Source: CAZSAT01 sp964604675
Lineage (GTDB): Bacteria > Myxococcota_A > UBA796 > CAJQPC01
NCBI GenBank assembly: GCA_964604675.1
Contig: CAZSAT010000025.1
Coordinates: 1-64,000 of the forward strand
Direction of reading: 5' to 3'
DNA length: 64,000 bases
Part shown: positions 53,088 through 62,670 of the stretch, in pieces
Layout: the number at the start of each line of letters is the position of its first letter
Numbering within the stretch: the stretch's first letter is position 1
Notes under the pieces: model-generated
Told to the model about the DNA's origin: nothing
What the model saw: only the letters and a program-made list of their open reading frames with translations
The model's database searches: none
Translations under genes and position numbers: made by a program

Positions 53088-54539
53088 ATGGAAATGAACA
53101 TCCGTCAGGGCCTCTCGCAGCGGCAGGAGCTGCGGCAGGTGATGACCCCGCAGCTGCAGCAGGCGATCAAGCTGCTCCAGTACAACCAGCTCGACCTGAT
53201 CGATCACATCCAGAACGAGCTCGTCGAGAACCCTGCCCTCGAAGAGATCGCGGAGGCGCGGGTCGAGGCGGACAAGGGGCGGCGTGAGCGCGAGCTCGAG
53301 CAGCAGGGACGCGACACCAACAACGACCTCAGCGAGCAGCAGAACGGCTCGGCGGAGAACGAGACCGACTGGCAGAAGATCCTGGACGGCTACTCCAGCC
53401 AGGCGTTCAGCCGTGGCGCCCGCGGCTCCATCTACGACGACCTGCCGCCCATCGAGAACACGCTGTCGACCAGCCAGTCCCTGGGCGAGCACCTCGAGTG
53501 GCAGCTGCAGATGCAGAGCTGCACCGACGCAGAGCGCCGCTGCGCGGCCGTGATGCTCCGCAACCTGGACGAGCGGGGCTACCTGGCGCTCGAGCTCGAC
53601 AAGGTCGCTGCAGCCGCCGATGCCGAGCTCGACGACGCTGAAGGCGCGCAGATGATCATCCAGCAGCTGGACCCGATCGGTTGCGCCAGCCGGGGCCTCG
53701 CCGAGGTGCTGGTCGTCCAGGCGAAGCACGTCTTCGCGCAGGACCCGTTCATCGTGCAGATCATCACCGATCACCTGCAGGACTTCGAGTGCCGGAACTA
53801 CCAGGGTGTCGCGCGCGCCATGGAGCTCGAGCTCGAGGACGTGATCGAGTACCACAAGATGCTGCAGCAGCTGGAGCCCTGGCCGGGCCGCGGCTACGCC
53901 GACGCCGATCCGCAGTACATCACCCCCGACGTCTACCTCTTCAAGGTGGGCGACGAGTGGCAGATCGTGCTCAACGAGGACGGCATGCCGAAGCTGCGCA
54001 TCTCCGGGTACTACCGGAAGGTGCTCGCGGGCGCTGGGACCAAGGAGGACCGGCAGTACGTCAAGGACAAGCTCGACAGCGCCGACTTCCTGATCAAGTC
54101 CATCCACAAGCGGCAGGTCACGATCCGCAAGGTGATGTCCTGCATCCTGCGACGCCAACGCGACTTCTTCGAGAAGGGCGTGGACCACCTCCGTCCGATG
54201 ATCCTGCGCGATGTCGCCGACGAGATCGAGGTGCACGAGTCCACCGTCAGTCGCGTCACGACCAACAAGTACGTCCAGTGTCCGCAAGGAATCCTGGAGC
54301 TGAAGTACTTCTTCAACGCTGGGCTGCAGACCGCCACGGGCGACGACATGGCCGCCGTGGCGGTGAAGGCGCGCATCAAGGCGCTCATCGAGGCCGAGAA
54401 TCCCAAGAAGCCGCTGAGCGACCAGGCGCTGGCCCTGGAGCTCAAGAAGGGCGGCATCCGTTGTGCTCGCCGAACCGTGGCGAAGTACCGCGAGGCGATG
54501 GGCATCCTGTCGAGCAGCAAGCGGAAACGCCTCTTCTGA
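53088..54539 (+). CDS. rpoN: RNA polymerase sigma-54 factor
   Basis: 483 residues: region I Gln/Leu-rich start (LSQRQELRQVMTPQLQQAIKL), acidic Gln-rich region II, core-binding domain and the C-terminal RpoN box as CARRTVAKYREAMGI. It directs transcription from -24/-12 promoters with AAA+ activators. ATG 53088 was chosen; GTG 53082 is equally possible (MAMEMNIRQ). The lptB-rpoN order is standard in Proteobacteria. Confidence 0.96.
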   Translation: MEMNIRQGLSQRQELRQVMTPQLQQAIKLLQYNQLDLIDHIQNELVENPALEEIAEARVEADKGRRERELEQQGRDTNNDLSEQQNGSAENETDWQKILDGYSSQAFSRGARGSIYDDLPPIENTLSTSQSLGEHLEWQLQMQSCTDAERRCAAVMLRNLDERGYLALELDKVAAAADAELDDAEGAQMIIQQLDPIGCASRGLAEVLVVQAKHVFAQDPFIVQIITDHLQDFECRNYQGVARAMELELEDVIEYHKMLQQLEPWPGRGYADADPQYITPDVYLFKVGDEWQIVLNEDGMPKLRISGYYRKVLAGAGTKEDRQYVKDKLDSADFLIKSIHKRQVTIRKVMSCILRRQRDFFEKGVDHLRPMILRDVADEIEVHESTVSRVTTNKYVQCPQGILELKYFFNAGLQTATGDDMAAVAVKARIKALIEAENPKKPLSDQALALELKKGGIRCARRTVAKYREAMGILSSSKRKRLF

Positions 54540-54540
54540 C

Positions 54541-54568
54541 TTGACGGTGGGCGCAGGCCGAGTATGGT
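54541..54568 (+). promoter_or_regulatory. Sigma-70 promoter of metK
   Basis: TTGACG (54541-54546), 16 bases, TATGGT (54563-54568), then a leader of about 60 nt with AAGGAG before the metK ATG. No known SAM riboswitch fold is apparent in this short leader. Confidence 0.6.
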
Positions 54569-54634
54569 GCCACGACTTTTCAATCGGGCCCCATCAGCGC
54601 GTGGTCCGGCCGTCCTTCAAGGAGTGTTTCGTCC

Positions 54635-55801
54635 ATGGCCCTGCAGAACTACCTGTTCACCTCCGAGAGCGTCTCCGAGGGGCACCCGGACAAGATGTGC
54701 GACCAGATCTCGGACGCCATCCTCGACGCCTACCTCGCCCAGGACCCCCGCAGCCGGGTGGCTTGCGAGACCCTGGTCAAGACCGGCATCGCCATGGTCG
54801 CCGGTGAGGTGACCTCCCGCGGCCAGATCGACGCCGCGAGCATCATCCGTGGCGTCATCAACGACATCGGCTTCGACCACAGCGACAAGGGCTTCGACGG
54901 CAACACCTGCTCGGTGGTCGTGGCGCTCGAGCAGCAGAGCCCCGACATCAGCCAGGGCGTGACCGCCGGCGAGGGCCTCTTCGCGGAGCAGGGCGCTGGC
55001 GACCAGGGGATGATGTTCGGCTACGCGTGCGACGAGACCGACGTCCTCATGCCGTTCACGATCCACAACAGCCACCTGCTGCTGGCCAAGCTCGCCCACC
55101 TCCGCAAGAACGACCCGAACTACGCCTGGCTCCGCCCGGACAGCAAGTCGCAGGTCACGGTGGAGTACAAGGACGGCAAGATCGAGCGCGTGCACACGGT
55201 GGTCATCTCCACCCAGCACGCCGAGGACATCACCCACGCCGAGATCACCGAGGCCGTCATCGACGGGTGTGTGAAGAAGGTGCTCCCGGCGAACCTGCTG
55301 GACGAGAACACCCGGTACTTCATCAACCCGACCGGTCGCTTCGTCGTCGGTGGTCCGATGGGTGACTGTGGTCTCACCGGCCGCAAGATCATCGTCGACA
55401 CCTACGGTGGTTGGGGCGCCCACGGTGGTGGCGCCTTCTCCGGGAAGGATCCCTCCAAGGTGGACCGCTCCGCTGCCTACCTCGGTCGCTACGCCGCCAA
55501 GAACATCGTCGCCTCGGGCGCTGCGAGCCGCTGCCTCGTGCAGCTTGCGTACGCCATCGGCGTGGCCGAGCCCGTCAGCGTGATGGTCGAGAGCTACGGC
55601 ACGGGCCAGGTGAGCGACGAGAAGCTCGCCGAGTGCGTTCGCGAGATCTTCCCCACGAAGCCGGCTGCGCTCATCGAGCACCTCGGCCTCCTCGCTCCGA
55701 TCTACCGGCCCACCGCCGCGTACGGCCACTTCGGTCGCCCGGAGTTCAGCTGGGAGAACACCGACCTCGCCGGTCGCGTGGCCGAGTTCTGCGGCGTCTG
55801 A
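54635..55801 (+). CDS. metK: S-adenosylmethionine synthase
   Basis: 388 residues: FTSESVSEGHPDKMCDQISD, GAGDQGMMFGYA, DTYGGWGAHGGGAFSGKD and VDRSAAYLGRYAAKN are the family signatures, including the ATP-binding and phosphate loops. It makes SAM from methionine and ATP. Single gene with its own promoter and a following hairpin. Length normal (E. coli 384). Confidence 0.97.
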   Translation: MALQNYLFTSESVSEGHPDKMCDQISDAILDAYLAQDPRSRVACETLVKTGIAMVAGEVTSRGQIDAASIIRGVINDIGFDHSDKGFDGNTCSVVVALEQQSPDISQGVTAGEGLFAEQGAGDQGMMFGYACDETDVLMPFTIHNSHLLLAKLAHLRKNDPNYAWLRPDSKSQVTVEYKDGKIERVHTVVISTQHAEDITHAEITEAVIDGCVKKVLPANLLDENTRYFINPTGRFVVGGPMGDCGLTGRKIIVDTYGGWGAHGGGAFSGKDPSKVDRSAAYLGRYAAKNIVASGAASRCLVQLAYAIGVAEPVSVMVESYGTGQVSDEKLAECVREIFPTKPAALIEHLGLLAPIYRPTAAYGHFGRPEFSWENTDLAGRVAEFCGV

Positions 55802-55825
55802 GCCGAACGGCTCGATGCTGACAAG

Positions 55826-55849
55826 CGGGCGGACCTTCGGGTCCGCCCG
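55826..55849 (+). terminator. Stable C(UUCG)G hairpin after metK
   Basis: CGGGCGGACC and GGTCCGCCCG form a perfect 10-bp stem closed by a TTCG loop, 25 nt after the metK stop. There is no T-tract. A similar hairpin follows ndk, so this is probably the terminator or 3'-end stabiliser style here. Confidence 0.6.
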
Positions 55850-55851
55850 TC

Positions 55852-55883
55852 GTGCTCGGATCACGAGGTGCTCGGATCACGAG
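55852..55883. repeat. Two tandem 16-bp direct repeats
   Basis: GTGCTCGGATCACGAG occurs twice back to back (55852-55867 and 55868-55883) between the metK hairpin and the end of the PP2C-CNB gene. Each unit contains a CTCG/CGAG inverted pair. Confidence 0.85.
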
Positions 55884-55919
55884 CTTCGACGCGGTGCGTA
55901 CGCCCCGCGGCGCAGCGCC

Positions 55920-57068
55920 TCAGGGCAGCGCGCGTGAGAGCTCGGAGTAGAGACCGTGCAGCACGCGGACGGCCACGGCCGGGCGGCGAAGCTGCAGCCG
56001 CTTGAAGTTCTCGGGGGTCAGGACCGCCACCCGCGCGGGCTCGATGACCTGGACCTCGGGCACGCTGCGCTCGTCGTCCGCCAGGGAGCGAAGGCCGAAG
56101 ATGGCTCCAGGGCCGACGGCTTCGCCGTCTCGGATGGCGGCACCCGCCAGCATCACGTGCACGCCGACCGTGGCGTCGATCACCGAGCCGGCATCCAGGT
56201 CCAGGTAGTCGAGGTACAGGCTGAGCGTGCGGTGGTCCCGGTCGCCGAGGTCGTGCAGGCAGCGCGACTGCTCGAGGGTCTCACGGACCAGCTCCACGTC
56301 GTCGGCCGTCTCGCCGTCCAGCACGCGGGCGAGCACCACGGTGATGTTGTCCGGACCGCCGCCCTCGTTGGCGGCCTCGATCAGGGCGTCGGTCGCGTCG
56401 TCGAGGCTGGTTCCCTTGCGCTCGAGGATGCTGGCGATGCGCGCCTCCGACACCGGTCCCGTGAGGCCGTCGCTGCAGACCAGCACGATGTCGCCCGCCG
56501 CCACGGGCAACGAGAACAGGTCGGGGTCGACCTCGCCTTGCGTGCCCAGCGCCTGGTAGAGCATGTGCTGGTAGGGGCTTGCGTCGTGCTCGGCCTGGCT
56601 GATGACGCCGGCACGGAGCTGGGCGGCCGCCACCGTGTGGTCCTCGGTCAGGGGACGCAGCGTGCCGGCCCGGTAGAGGTAGGCGCGTGAGTCGCCGGTG
56701 TTGCACACCATCAGGTGGCCGCCGCTCACCGTGGCGATCACCAGGGTGGTCCCGGACACGCCTGGACCGAGGGCCTGCTGGATGCGCTGGCTGCCGAGGT
56801 TCGAGAGGAACTCGAGCACCTGGGCGAGCTGGATGCGCGTGGCGGACGAGGGGTCTTCGTCGACAGCGCTGACCACCTGTTCCAGGCTGGACATCGCGGC
56901 CTTGACCGTGCTCACCGCCGTCGACGACGCGATCTCGCCGTGAGCGAGCCCACCCATGCCGTCCGCCACCGCGAGCACGCCGATCTCGGGCAGCACGAGG
57001 TGGGCGTCCTCATTGTGGTCGCGCATCTGACCGACGTCGGTTCGCGCCGCGATCTGCTGCAACCTCAT
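55920..57068 (-). CDS. PP2C protein phosphatase fused to a cyclic-nucleotide-binding-like domain
   Basis: 382 residues from ATG 57068 (GGAGGGTGC upstream). Residues 1-240 are a PP2C phosphatase with the metal Asp positions in MRDHNEDAHL, VADGMGGLAHGE, NTGDSRAYLY, CSDGLTGPV and GGPDNITVV. Residues about 265-382 form a CNB-like beta-roll: YLDLDAGSVIDATV, AIRDGEAVGPGAIFGLRSL and the final helix. The phosphate-binding cassette lacks both the Glu (FGL in place of FGE) and the Arg normally before Ala (SVPEV), so cyclic nucleotide binding is doubtful. The domain may sense something else or be structural. Stand-alone gene, divergent from gltA. Confidence 0.85.
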   Translation of the reverse strand: MRLQQIAARTDVGQMRDHNEDAHLVLPEIGVLAVADGMGGLAHGEIASSTAVSTVKAAMSSLEQVVSAVDEDPSSATRIQLAQVLEFLSNLGSQRIQQALGPGVSGTTLVIATVSGGHLMVCNTGDSRAYLYRAGTLRPLTEDHTVAAAQLRAGVISQAEHDASPYQHMLYQALGTQGEVDPDLFSLPVAAGDIVLVCSDGLTGPVSEARIASILERKGTSLDDATDALIEAANEGGGPDNITVVLARVLDGETADDVELVRETLEQSRCLHDLGDRDHRTLSLYLDYLDLDAGSVIDATVGVHVMLAGAAIRDGEAVGPGAIFGLRSLADDERSVPEVQVIEPARVAVLTPENFKRLQLRRPAVAVRVLHGLYSELSRALP

Positions 57069-57163
57069 GCACCCTCCAGGGGGACCGCCGCTGCTAACCC
57101 GTCCCCTCTCTACACGCCCGTCTCGCCCCCCTCCGGGAGCCGCTCGGGGCGCCGCCGCGGCGC

Positions 57164-57190
57164 TTGACATCCGGGGGGCCAGACCATAGC
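57164..57190 (+). promoter_or_regulatory. Candidate sigma-70 promoter of gltA
   Basis: TTGACA (57164-57169), a perfect -35, followed after 15 bases by CATAGC (57185-57190). The gltA ATG is 35 nt further on. Confidence 0.5.
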
Positions 57191-57224
57191 TGGAGGGCCT
57201 CGGAATCCCTGCAAGGACGACCCC

Positions 57225-58391
57225 ATGGCGGACGAACCCAAGAGCCTGTTCACAGTCACGGAAGAGCACCTCAACACCGGGCTCAGGGGCTTTCCGGTCG
57301 GCACCGTGCAGACGAGCTTCGTCGATCCGCTCGAGGGCATCCACTACGTGGGCTACCCCGTGAAGGAGCTCTGGGATCTCGACCCCGAGGCCGTGGTCTA
57401 CCTGCTGTTCCACAAGGACCTCCCCACCGACGGGCAGCTCGCGGAGTTCAAGGCCGAGCTGGCCAGGCGCGCCGCCCTCCCGACCGGTCTCCACGCCTTC
57501 CTCGGTAGCCTTCCCCAGGACGGTCACCCGATGGCCTGGTTCCAGGCTGGCTTGCAGTGGCTGGGCATGGTCAGCGTCACCGGCGGGGACTGGCGTGAGG
57601 ACGCGCTCAACGTCGTCGCGCGCATGCCCGAGATGCTCGCGAACGTCTTCCGCCTCCGCGAAGGTTGGGGGGCGCCGATCGAGAGCCAGCCCGAGCTGGG
57701 CCTGGTCGAGAACTTCGTCCAGATGATGGGCGTCCCCGGCGCCGACGAAGAGAAGCTCATCCGTCTGCTCCGCGTGTTCTATGTGCTGCACATGGACCAC
57801 GGCGGCGGCAACCTGTCGACCTTCACGGCGAAGTGCGTCGCCAGTGGCCATGCCGACCTCTACACCTCGCTGTCGGGGGGCATGGGGGCGCTCTCCGGGC
57901 CGCTGCACGGTCGCGCGAACCAGTCCTGCCTCGAGTTCGTGAAGAAGGTGGGCACGTCCGACCCCGACGAGGTCGAGTCGTTCGTGCGGAACGAGCTGGC
58001 GAACAAGCGCCTCATCTTCGGCTTCGGGCACGCTGTGCTGCGCGCGGAGGACCCGCGGGCCACCATCCAGTACGGCCTCGGGCAGGAGATCTGCCCGGAC
58101 GACCCCCTCTTCCAGACCGCGGTCGCCATGAGGGAGCGGGCGGTCAAGGTGCTGAAGGAGAACCCCAAGGTCGCCAACCCCTACCCGAACGTCGACGCGG
58201 TGAGCGGCACGCTGCTCAATGCGTCGGGGCTCACGAAGTCCGAGTACTACACCGTGCTCTTCGGCTTCTCCCGTTGCTCCGGCATCGCCGCCCAGATCAT
58301 CGACGAGCGGGTGAACTTCCGTGGCGGGAAGGGCGTGCCCATCTACCGCTGCAAGTTCATCGCCGAGGGCCAGAAGCTCCGGCACCGCTGA
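57225..58391 (+). CDS. gltA: Citrate synthase, eukaryote-like type
   Basis: 388 residues. Catalytic His and surrounding residues occur in FGFGHAVLRAEDPR, the substrate-binding region in MDHGGGNLSTFTAK and ALSGPLHGRANQ, and the Asp in the C-terminal helix region (IIDERVNFRGGKG). The GHAVLR.xDPR and SGPLHGxANQ forms match mitochondrial-type citrate synthases rather than the E. coli GFGHRVYKNYDPR type. It condenses oxaloacetate and acetyl-CoA. First of gltA-sucC-sucD-ndk, with 63 nt before sucC. Confidence 0.92.
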   Translation: MADEPKSLFTVTEEHLNTGLRGFPVGTVQTSFVDPLEGIHYVGYPVKELWDLDPEAVVYLLFHKDLPTDGQLAEFKAELARRAALPTGLHAFLGSLPQDGHPMAWFQAGLQWLGMVSVTGGDWREDALNVVARMPEMLANVFRLREGWGAPIESQPELGLVENFVQMMGVPGADEEKLIRLLRVFYVLHMDHGGGNLSTFTAKCVASGHADLYTSLSGGMGALSGPLHGRANQSCLEFVKKVGTSDPDEVESFVRNELANKRLIFGFGHAVLRAEDPRATIQYGLGQEICPDDPLFQTAVAMRERAVKVLKENPKVANPYPNVDAVSGTLLNASGLTKSEYYTVLFGFSRCSGIAAQIIDERVNFRGGKGVPIYRCKFIAEGQKLRHR

Positions 58392-58454
58392 CCGCCCAAC
58401 GACCTCTTCGCTCCCGCCCTGGGGTCAGGGTGGGCGTGCGTCCCCAGGAGCACC

Positions 58455-59690
<1,236 letters not shown>

Positions 59691-59691
59691 G

Positions 59692-60561
59692 ATGGCTGTC
59701 CTCGTCGACAAGAACACCCGCCTCCTCTGCCAGGGCATCACCGGCAAGTCCGGTGGGTTCCACTGTGGCCAGATGCTCGAGTACGGCACCAAGCTGGTGG
59801 CTGGCGTCACCCCTGGAAAGGGCGGACAGTCCTTCCAGGGCAGCGTGCCCATCTACGACACCGTGGCCGAGGCGGTGGCGGAGACGGGCGCCAACGCCTC
59901 CGTCATCTTCGTGCCGCCCCCCTTCGCGGCCGATGCGATCATGGAGGCCATCGACGCTGGCGTCGAGCTCGTCGTGCCCATCACCGAGGGCGTGCCCGTC
60001 ACCGACATGGTGCGCGTCTGGCGCTACCTCGAGGGCAAGACGACCCGCATGATCGGTCCGAACTGCCCGGGCATCATCACGCCCGGAGAGTGCAAGATCG
60101 GCATCATGCCGGGACACATCCACAAGCCCGGTCGCGTGGGCGTGGTGAGCCGTTCCGGCACGCTCACCTACGAGGCGGTCGGGCAGCTGTCCGCCATCGG
60201 CATCGGCCAGTCCACCTGCATCGGCATCGGCGGAGACCCGATCATCGGAACGCGCCACATCGACACGCTCAAGCTCTTCAACGACGATCCCGACACCGAC
60301 GTGATCATCATGATCGGCGAGATCGGCGGCACCGCGGAGGAAGACGCCTGTGCGTGGGCCAAGGACCACGTCGACAAGCCCATCGTGGGCTTCATCGCGG
60401 GCGCCACCGCACCTCCGGGACGTCGCATGGGCCACGCCGGCGCCATCATCAGCGGCGGCCAGGGCACGGCGGAGGCGAAGTACGCGGCCATGGAGGATGC
60501 CGGCATCCACGTGTGTCGGAGCCCGGCCGAGATGGGCAAGACGGTGGCGGGTCTGCTCTAG
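59692..60561 (+). CDS. sucD: Succinyl-CoA synthetase alpha subunit
   Basis: 289 residues: CoA-binding QGITGKSGGFHCGQML, GVTPGKGG, GPNCPGIITPGECKIGIMPG, VSRSGTLTYEAV and the phosphohistidine in GHAGAIISGGQGTA. Forms the heterotetramer with SucC. ATG with GGAGGCCTGAG upstream, 1 nt after sucC. ndk follows after 45 nt. Confidence 0.97.
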   Translation: MAVLVDKNTRLLCQGITGKSGGFHCGQMLEYGTKLVAGVTPGKGGQSFQGSVPIYDTVAEAVAETGANASVIFVPPPFAADAIMEAIDAGVELVVPITEGVPVTDMVRVWRYLEGKTTRMIGPNCPGIITPGECKIGIMPGHIHKPGRVGVVSRSGTLTYEAVGQLSAIGIGQSTCIGIGGDPIIGTRHIDTLKLFNDDPDTDVIIMIGEIGGTAEEDACAWAKDHVDKPIVGFIAGATAPPGRRMGHAGAIISGGQGTAEAKYAAMEDAGIHVCRSPAEMGKTVAGLL

Positions 60562-60606
60562 CCGGTTAGCTCGCGGCGCCTTCACCCCTCACTCCAGGAG
60601 GCCACC

Positions 60607-61026
60607 ATGGCCATCGAGCGCACCCTCTCCATGATCAAGCCCGACGCCGTCGAGCGAAACCTCGTCGGCCGCATCCTCGCGCGCTTCGAGGAGGAGGGCC
60701 TGAGCGTCGCCGGCATCCGCAAGGTGCACATGTCCAAGCGCGAGGCCGAGGGCTTCTACGCCGTGCACGCCGGACGTCCCTTCTTCGACGAGCTGACCGA
60801 CACCATGTCGGCGGGCCCCACCGTCGTGCTGGTGCTGGAAGGCGAGAACGCCATCTTGAAGAACCGCGAGATCATGGGCGCCACGGACCCGGCCGATGCC
60901 GCGCCCGGCACCATCCGCGCGCAGGTCGCCATCGACAAGGGCCGCAACTCGGTGCACGGCTCCGATGCGCCGGACACCGCCGCACAGGAGATCGCGTACT
61001 GGTTCCGCACCACCGAGCTCTTCTAG
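60607..61026 (+). CDS. ndk: Nucleoside diphosphate kinase
   Basis: 139 residues: ERTLSMIKPDAVERNLVGRILARFEEEG split over the first third, GPTVVLVLEGENAI, MGATDPADAAPGTIRAQ and the active-site His in NSVHGSDAPDTA. It balances nucleoside triphosphates and can use GTP made by SucCD, which explains the linkage. GGAGG ribosome-binding site. Followed by a hairpin. Confidence 0.97.
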   Translation: MAIERTLSMIKPDAVERNLVGRILARFEEEGLSVAGIRKVHMSKREAEGFYAVHAGRPFFDELTDTMSAGPTVVLVLEGENAILKNREIMGATDPADAAPGTIRAQVAIDKGRNSVHGSDAPDTAAQEIAYWFRTTELF

Positions 61027-61046
61027 AGACTCCCCGAGGTGACCCG

Positions 61047-61068
61047 GCGCCGACCTTCGGGTCGGCGT
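61047..61068 (+). terminator. C(UUCG)G hairpin after ndk
   Basis: CGCCGACC and GGTCGGCG form an 8-bp stem (extended by a G-T pair) with a TTCG loop, about 20 nt after the ndk stop. It has no T-tract. Same design as the hairpin after metK. Confidence 0.6.
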
Positions 61069-61081
61069 CGTCGCTCTGGCT

Positions 61082-61861
61082 TCAGGCGGTCTCGAGCTGT
61101 AGCTGGGTGAAGCCGAAGCGCACCTTCAGCGCAATCTCCTGGTCGTTCACCACCAGCGCCATCTCGTCGACGTCCATCTCCATCTTCAGCGGGCTGTCCT
61201 TCAGCCCTCCGAGCATTCCGTCCACCTGGTCCTTCTGCAGGATCGGCACCTCGCGGTACTGTTCGAGCTGCTGGTCCAGGAGCTGCACGGCCAGGTCGTT
61301 GAGCATCTTCAAGACCACGTTCTCGCCGAGGTTGATGCCGAGGTTCTGGAGGTTGCCGAGGATCTTCGTCTGCGCCTTGTCGTAGCGGATGCGCCCCAGC
61401 TCGATGCTGGCGCCCACCGACTTGCCGATGTTGAAGGGCACCTCGACGTTCTCGCGGAGGAGCTTTGCGGTGCCCTCGCAGTGCACGGTGACCGTGGCTT
61501 CGAGGCCGACCATCTGGTTTCCGATGGCGATGTCGCTGCCCTTGCGGTCGAGCAGGACCTCCCACTCGCCGTCGATCTGCACGATGTCGTTCACCGTCTG
61601 GTAGACGCGGTCGCGGTGCTCGTGCCACAGGGTGGAGGCGCGGTCGCCCACGTTGGCCAGCGCGTTGCCGTCGCCACCGTCGTCGGTCAGGAGGCCCTTC
61701 ACCTTCTCCTTGACCTGCAGCTGCCCGGCGACGGCGCGCACGTTCTCCAGCAGGTTGAAGCGCCCGCGCTTCACCTCGAGCGGCAAGGCGGCACCCAGGA
61801 AGCTGGAGAACAGATCCTTGGTGAGCGCGAGGCTCAGGTGGTAGCCGTTGGGATCGCTCAC
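61082..61861 (-). CDS. Protein of unknown function, possibly lipid-binding-like
   Basis: 259 residues from GTG 61861, preceded by GGAG at 5 nt; an ATG at 61891 overlaps a TATGCT -10-like element, so the GTG is preferred. No signal peptide or membrane helix. The second half (KILGNLQNLGINLGENVVLK, LLDQQLEQYREVPILQ, KMEMDVDEMALVVNDQE) has the alternating strand-helix-strand pattern of tubular lipid-binding proteins such as the DUF1439/YceB group, but this is a weak impression. Convergent with ndk. Confidence 0.5.
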   Translation of the reverse strand: MSDPNGYHLSLALTKDLFSSFLGAALPLEVKRGRFNLLENVRAVAGQLQVKEKVKGLLTDDGGDGNALANVGDRASTLWHEHRDRVYQTVNDIVQIDGEWEVLLDRKGSDIAIGNQMVGLEATVTVHCEGTAKLLRENVEVPFNIGKSVGASIELGRIRYDKAQTKILGNLQNLGINLGENVVLKMLNDLAVQLLDQQLEQYREVPILQKDQVDGMLGGLKDSPLKMEMDVDEMALVVNDQEIALKVRFGFTQLQLETA

Positions 61862-61887
61862 GGAGACTCCGGGTTCGGACCCCGCGA

Positions 61888-61893
61888 GCATAC
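61888..61893 (-). promoter_or_regulatory. -10-like TATGCT before the unknown gene at 61861
   Basis: TATGCT on the minus strand, 26 nt upstream of GTG 61861, with GGAG in between. It coincides with the alternative ATG and so argues against that ATG as the start. Confidence 0.3.
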
Positions 61894-61917
61894 CGGATCG
61901 GCACCCGGAGCGGTTCG

Positions 61918-62670
61918 TTAGAGGCGGAGGCCGCCGTCCACCTCGACGACGCGCCCGGTGAAGTAGTCGCACGCGAGCACGAAGCGCACGGCTTCCCAGA
62001 TCTCCGCGGGTTGCCCCAGGCGCTTCAACGGAACGGGTGCGATGGCCCGCTCGCGAGCCGCCGCCGGCATCGAGGCGACCATCGGTGTCTCGACGAAGCC
62101 GGGCGCCACAGCGCCCACCCTCACCCCGTACCGCGCCAGCTCGCGCGCCCACACCACCGTGTCGGCGGCCAGGCCGGCCTTGGCCGCGGCGTAGTTGGAC
62201 TGGCCGAAGTTGCCCGCCCGGCTGATGCTGGAGATGTTGACCACCGCGGAGCTGGGCACCTCGTTGTCGACGACGTGGCGCGCGAAGGCTCGGGTGCACA
62301 GGAAGGGCCCGGTGAGGTTCACCGCGATGACCTGATCCCACTTGGCCTTCGAGAGGCCTCGAAGTGCGCCGGTCTCGCGGTCCCGGCGCACCAGCAGCCC
62401 GTCCCGGAGGATGCCGGCGTTGTTGATCAGCGCGTTCAGCCGGCCCAGCGCCGCCGCCGCGTCGGTGACGAGCTGCTCGACCTCGGCTTCGCTCGAGACG
62501 TCGGCCACGAATCCAGGGACCCCGAGCTCGTCCGACGTGCGGGCGACCCGCTCGGGATCGAGGTCGCAGAAGGCCACCCGCGCGCCTGCACGGGCCAGCT
62601 CGCGGGTGAAGGTGCGGCCCATGCCCTGGGCACCGCCTGTGACGAGGGCGGAAACGGTGTCGAGCTTCAT
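61918..62670 (-). CDS. Short-chain dehydrogenase/reductase (FabG-like)
   Basis: 250 residues of classical SDR: TGGAQGMGRTFTREL (NAD(P) loop TGxxxGxG), NNAGILRDGLL, the Ser in VNISSISRAGN and YAAAK of the active site, and a C-terminal VVEVDGGLRL. The conserved Asp in VAFCDLD suggests NAD preference. 3-Oxoacyl-ACP or other hydroxy/keto substrates are possible. The ATG overlaps the stop of the upstream symporter gene (ATGA), so the pair is probably co-translated. Confidence 0.85.
   Translation of the reverse strand: MKLDTVSALVTGGAQGMGRTFTRELARAGARVAFCDLDPERVARTSDELGVPGFVADVSSEAEVEQLVTDAAAALGRLNALINNAGILRDGLLVRRDRETGALRGLSKAKWDQVIAVNLTGPFLCTRAFARHVVDNEVPSSAVVNISSISRAGNFGQSNYAAAKAGLAADTVVWARELARYGVRVGAVAPGFVETPMVASMPAAARERAIAPVPLKRLGQPAEIWEAVRFVLACDYFTGRVVEVDGGLRL

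Noticed and set aside
54569..54634. SAM-responsive riboswitch upstream of metK
   Set aside because: The leader is about 60 nt and I see no SAM-I, SAM-II or SAM/SAH core pairing; an ordinary promoter and ribosome-binding site suffice.
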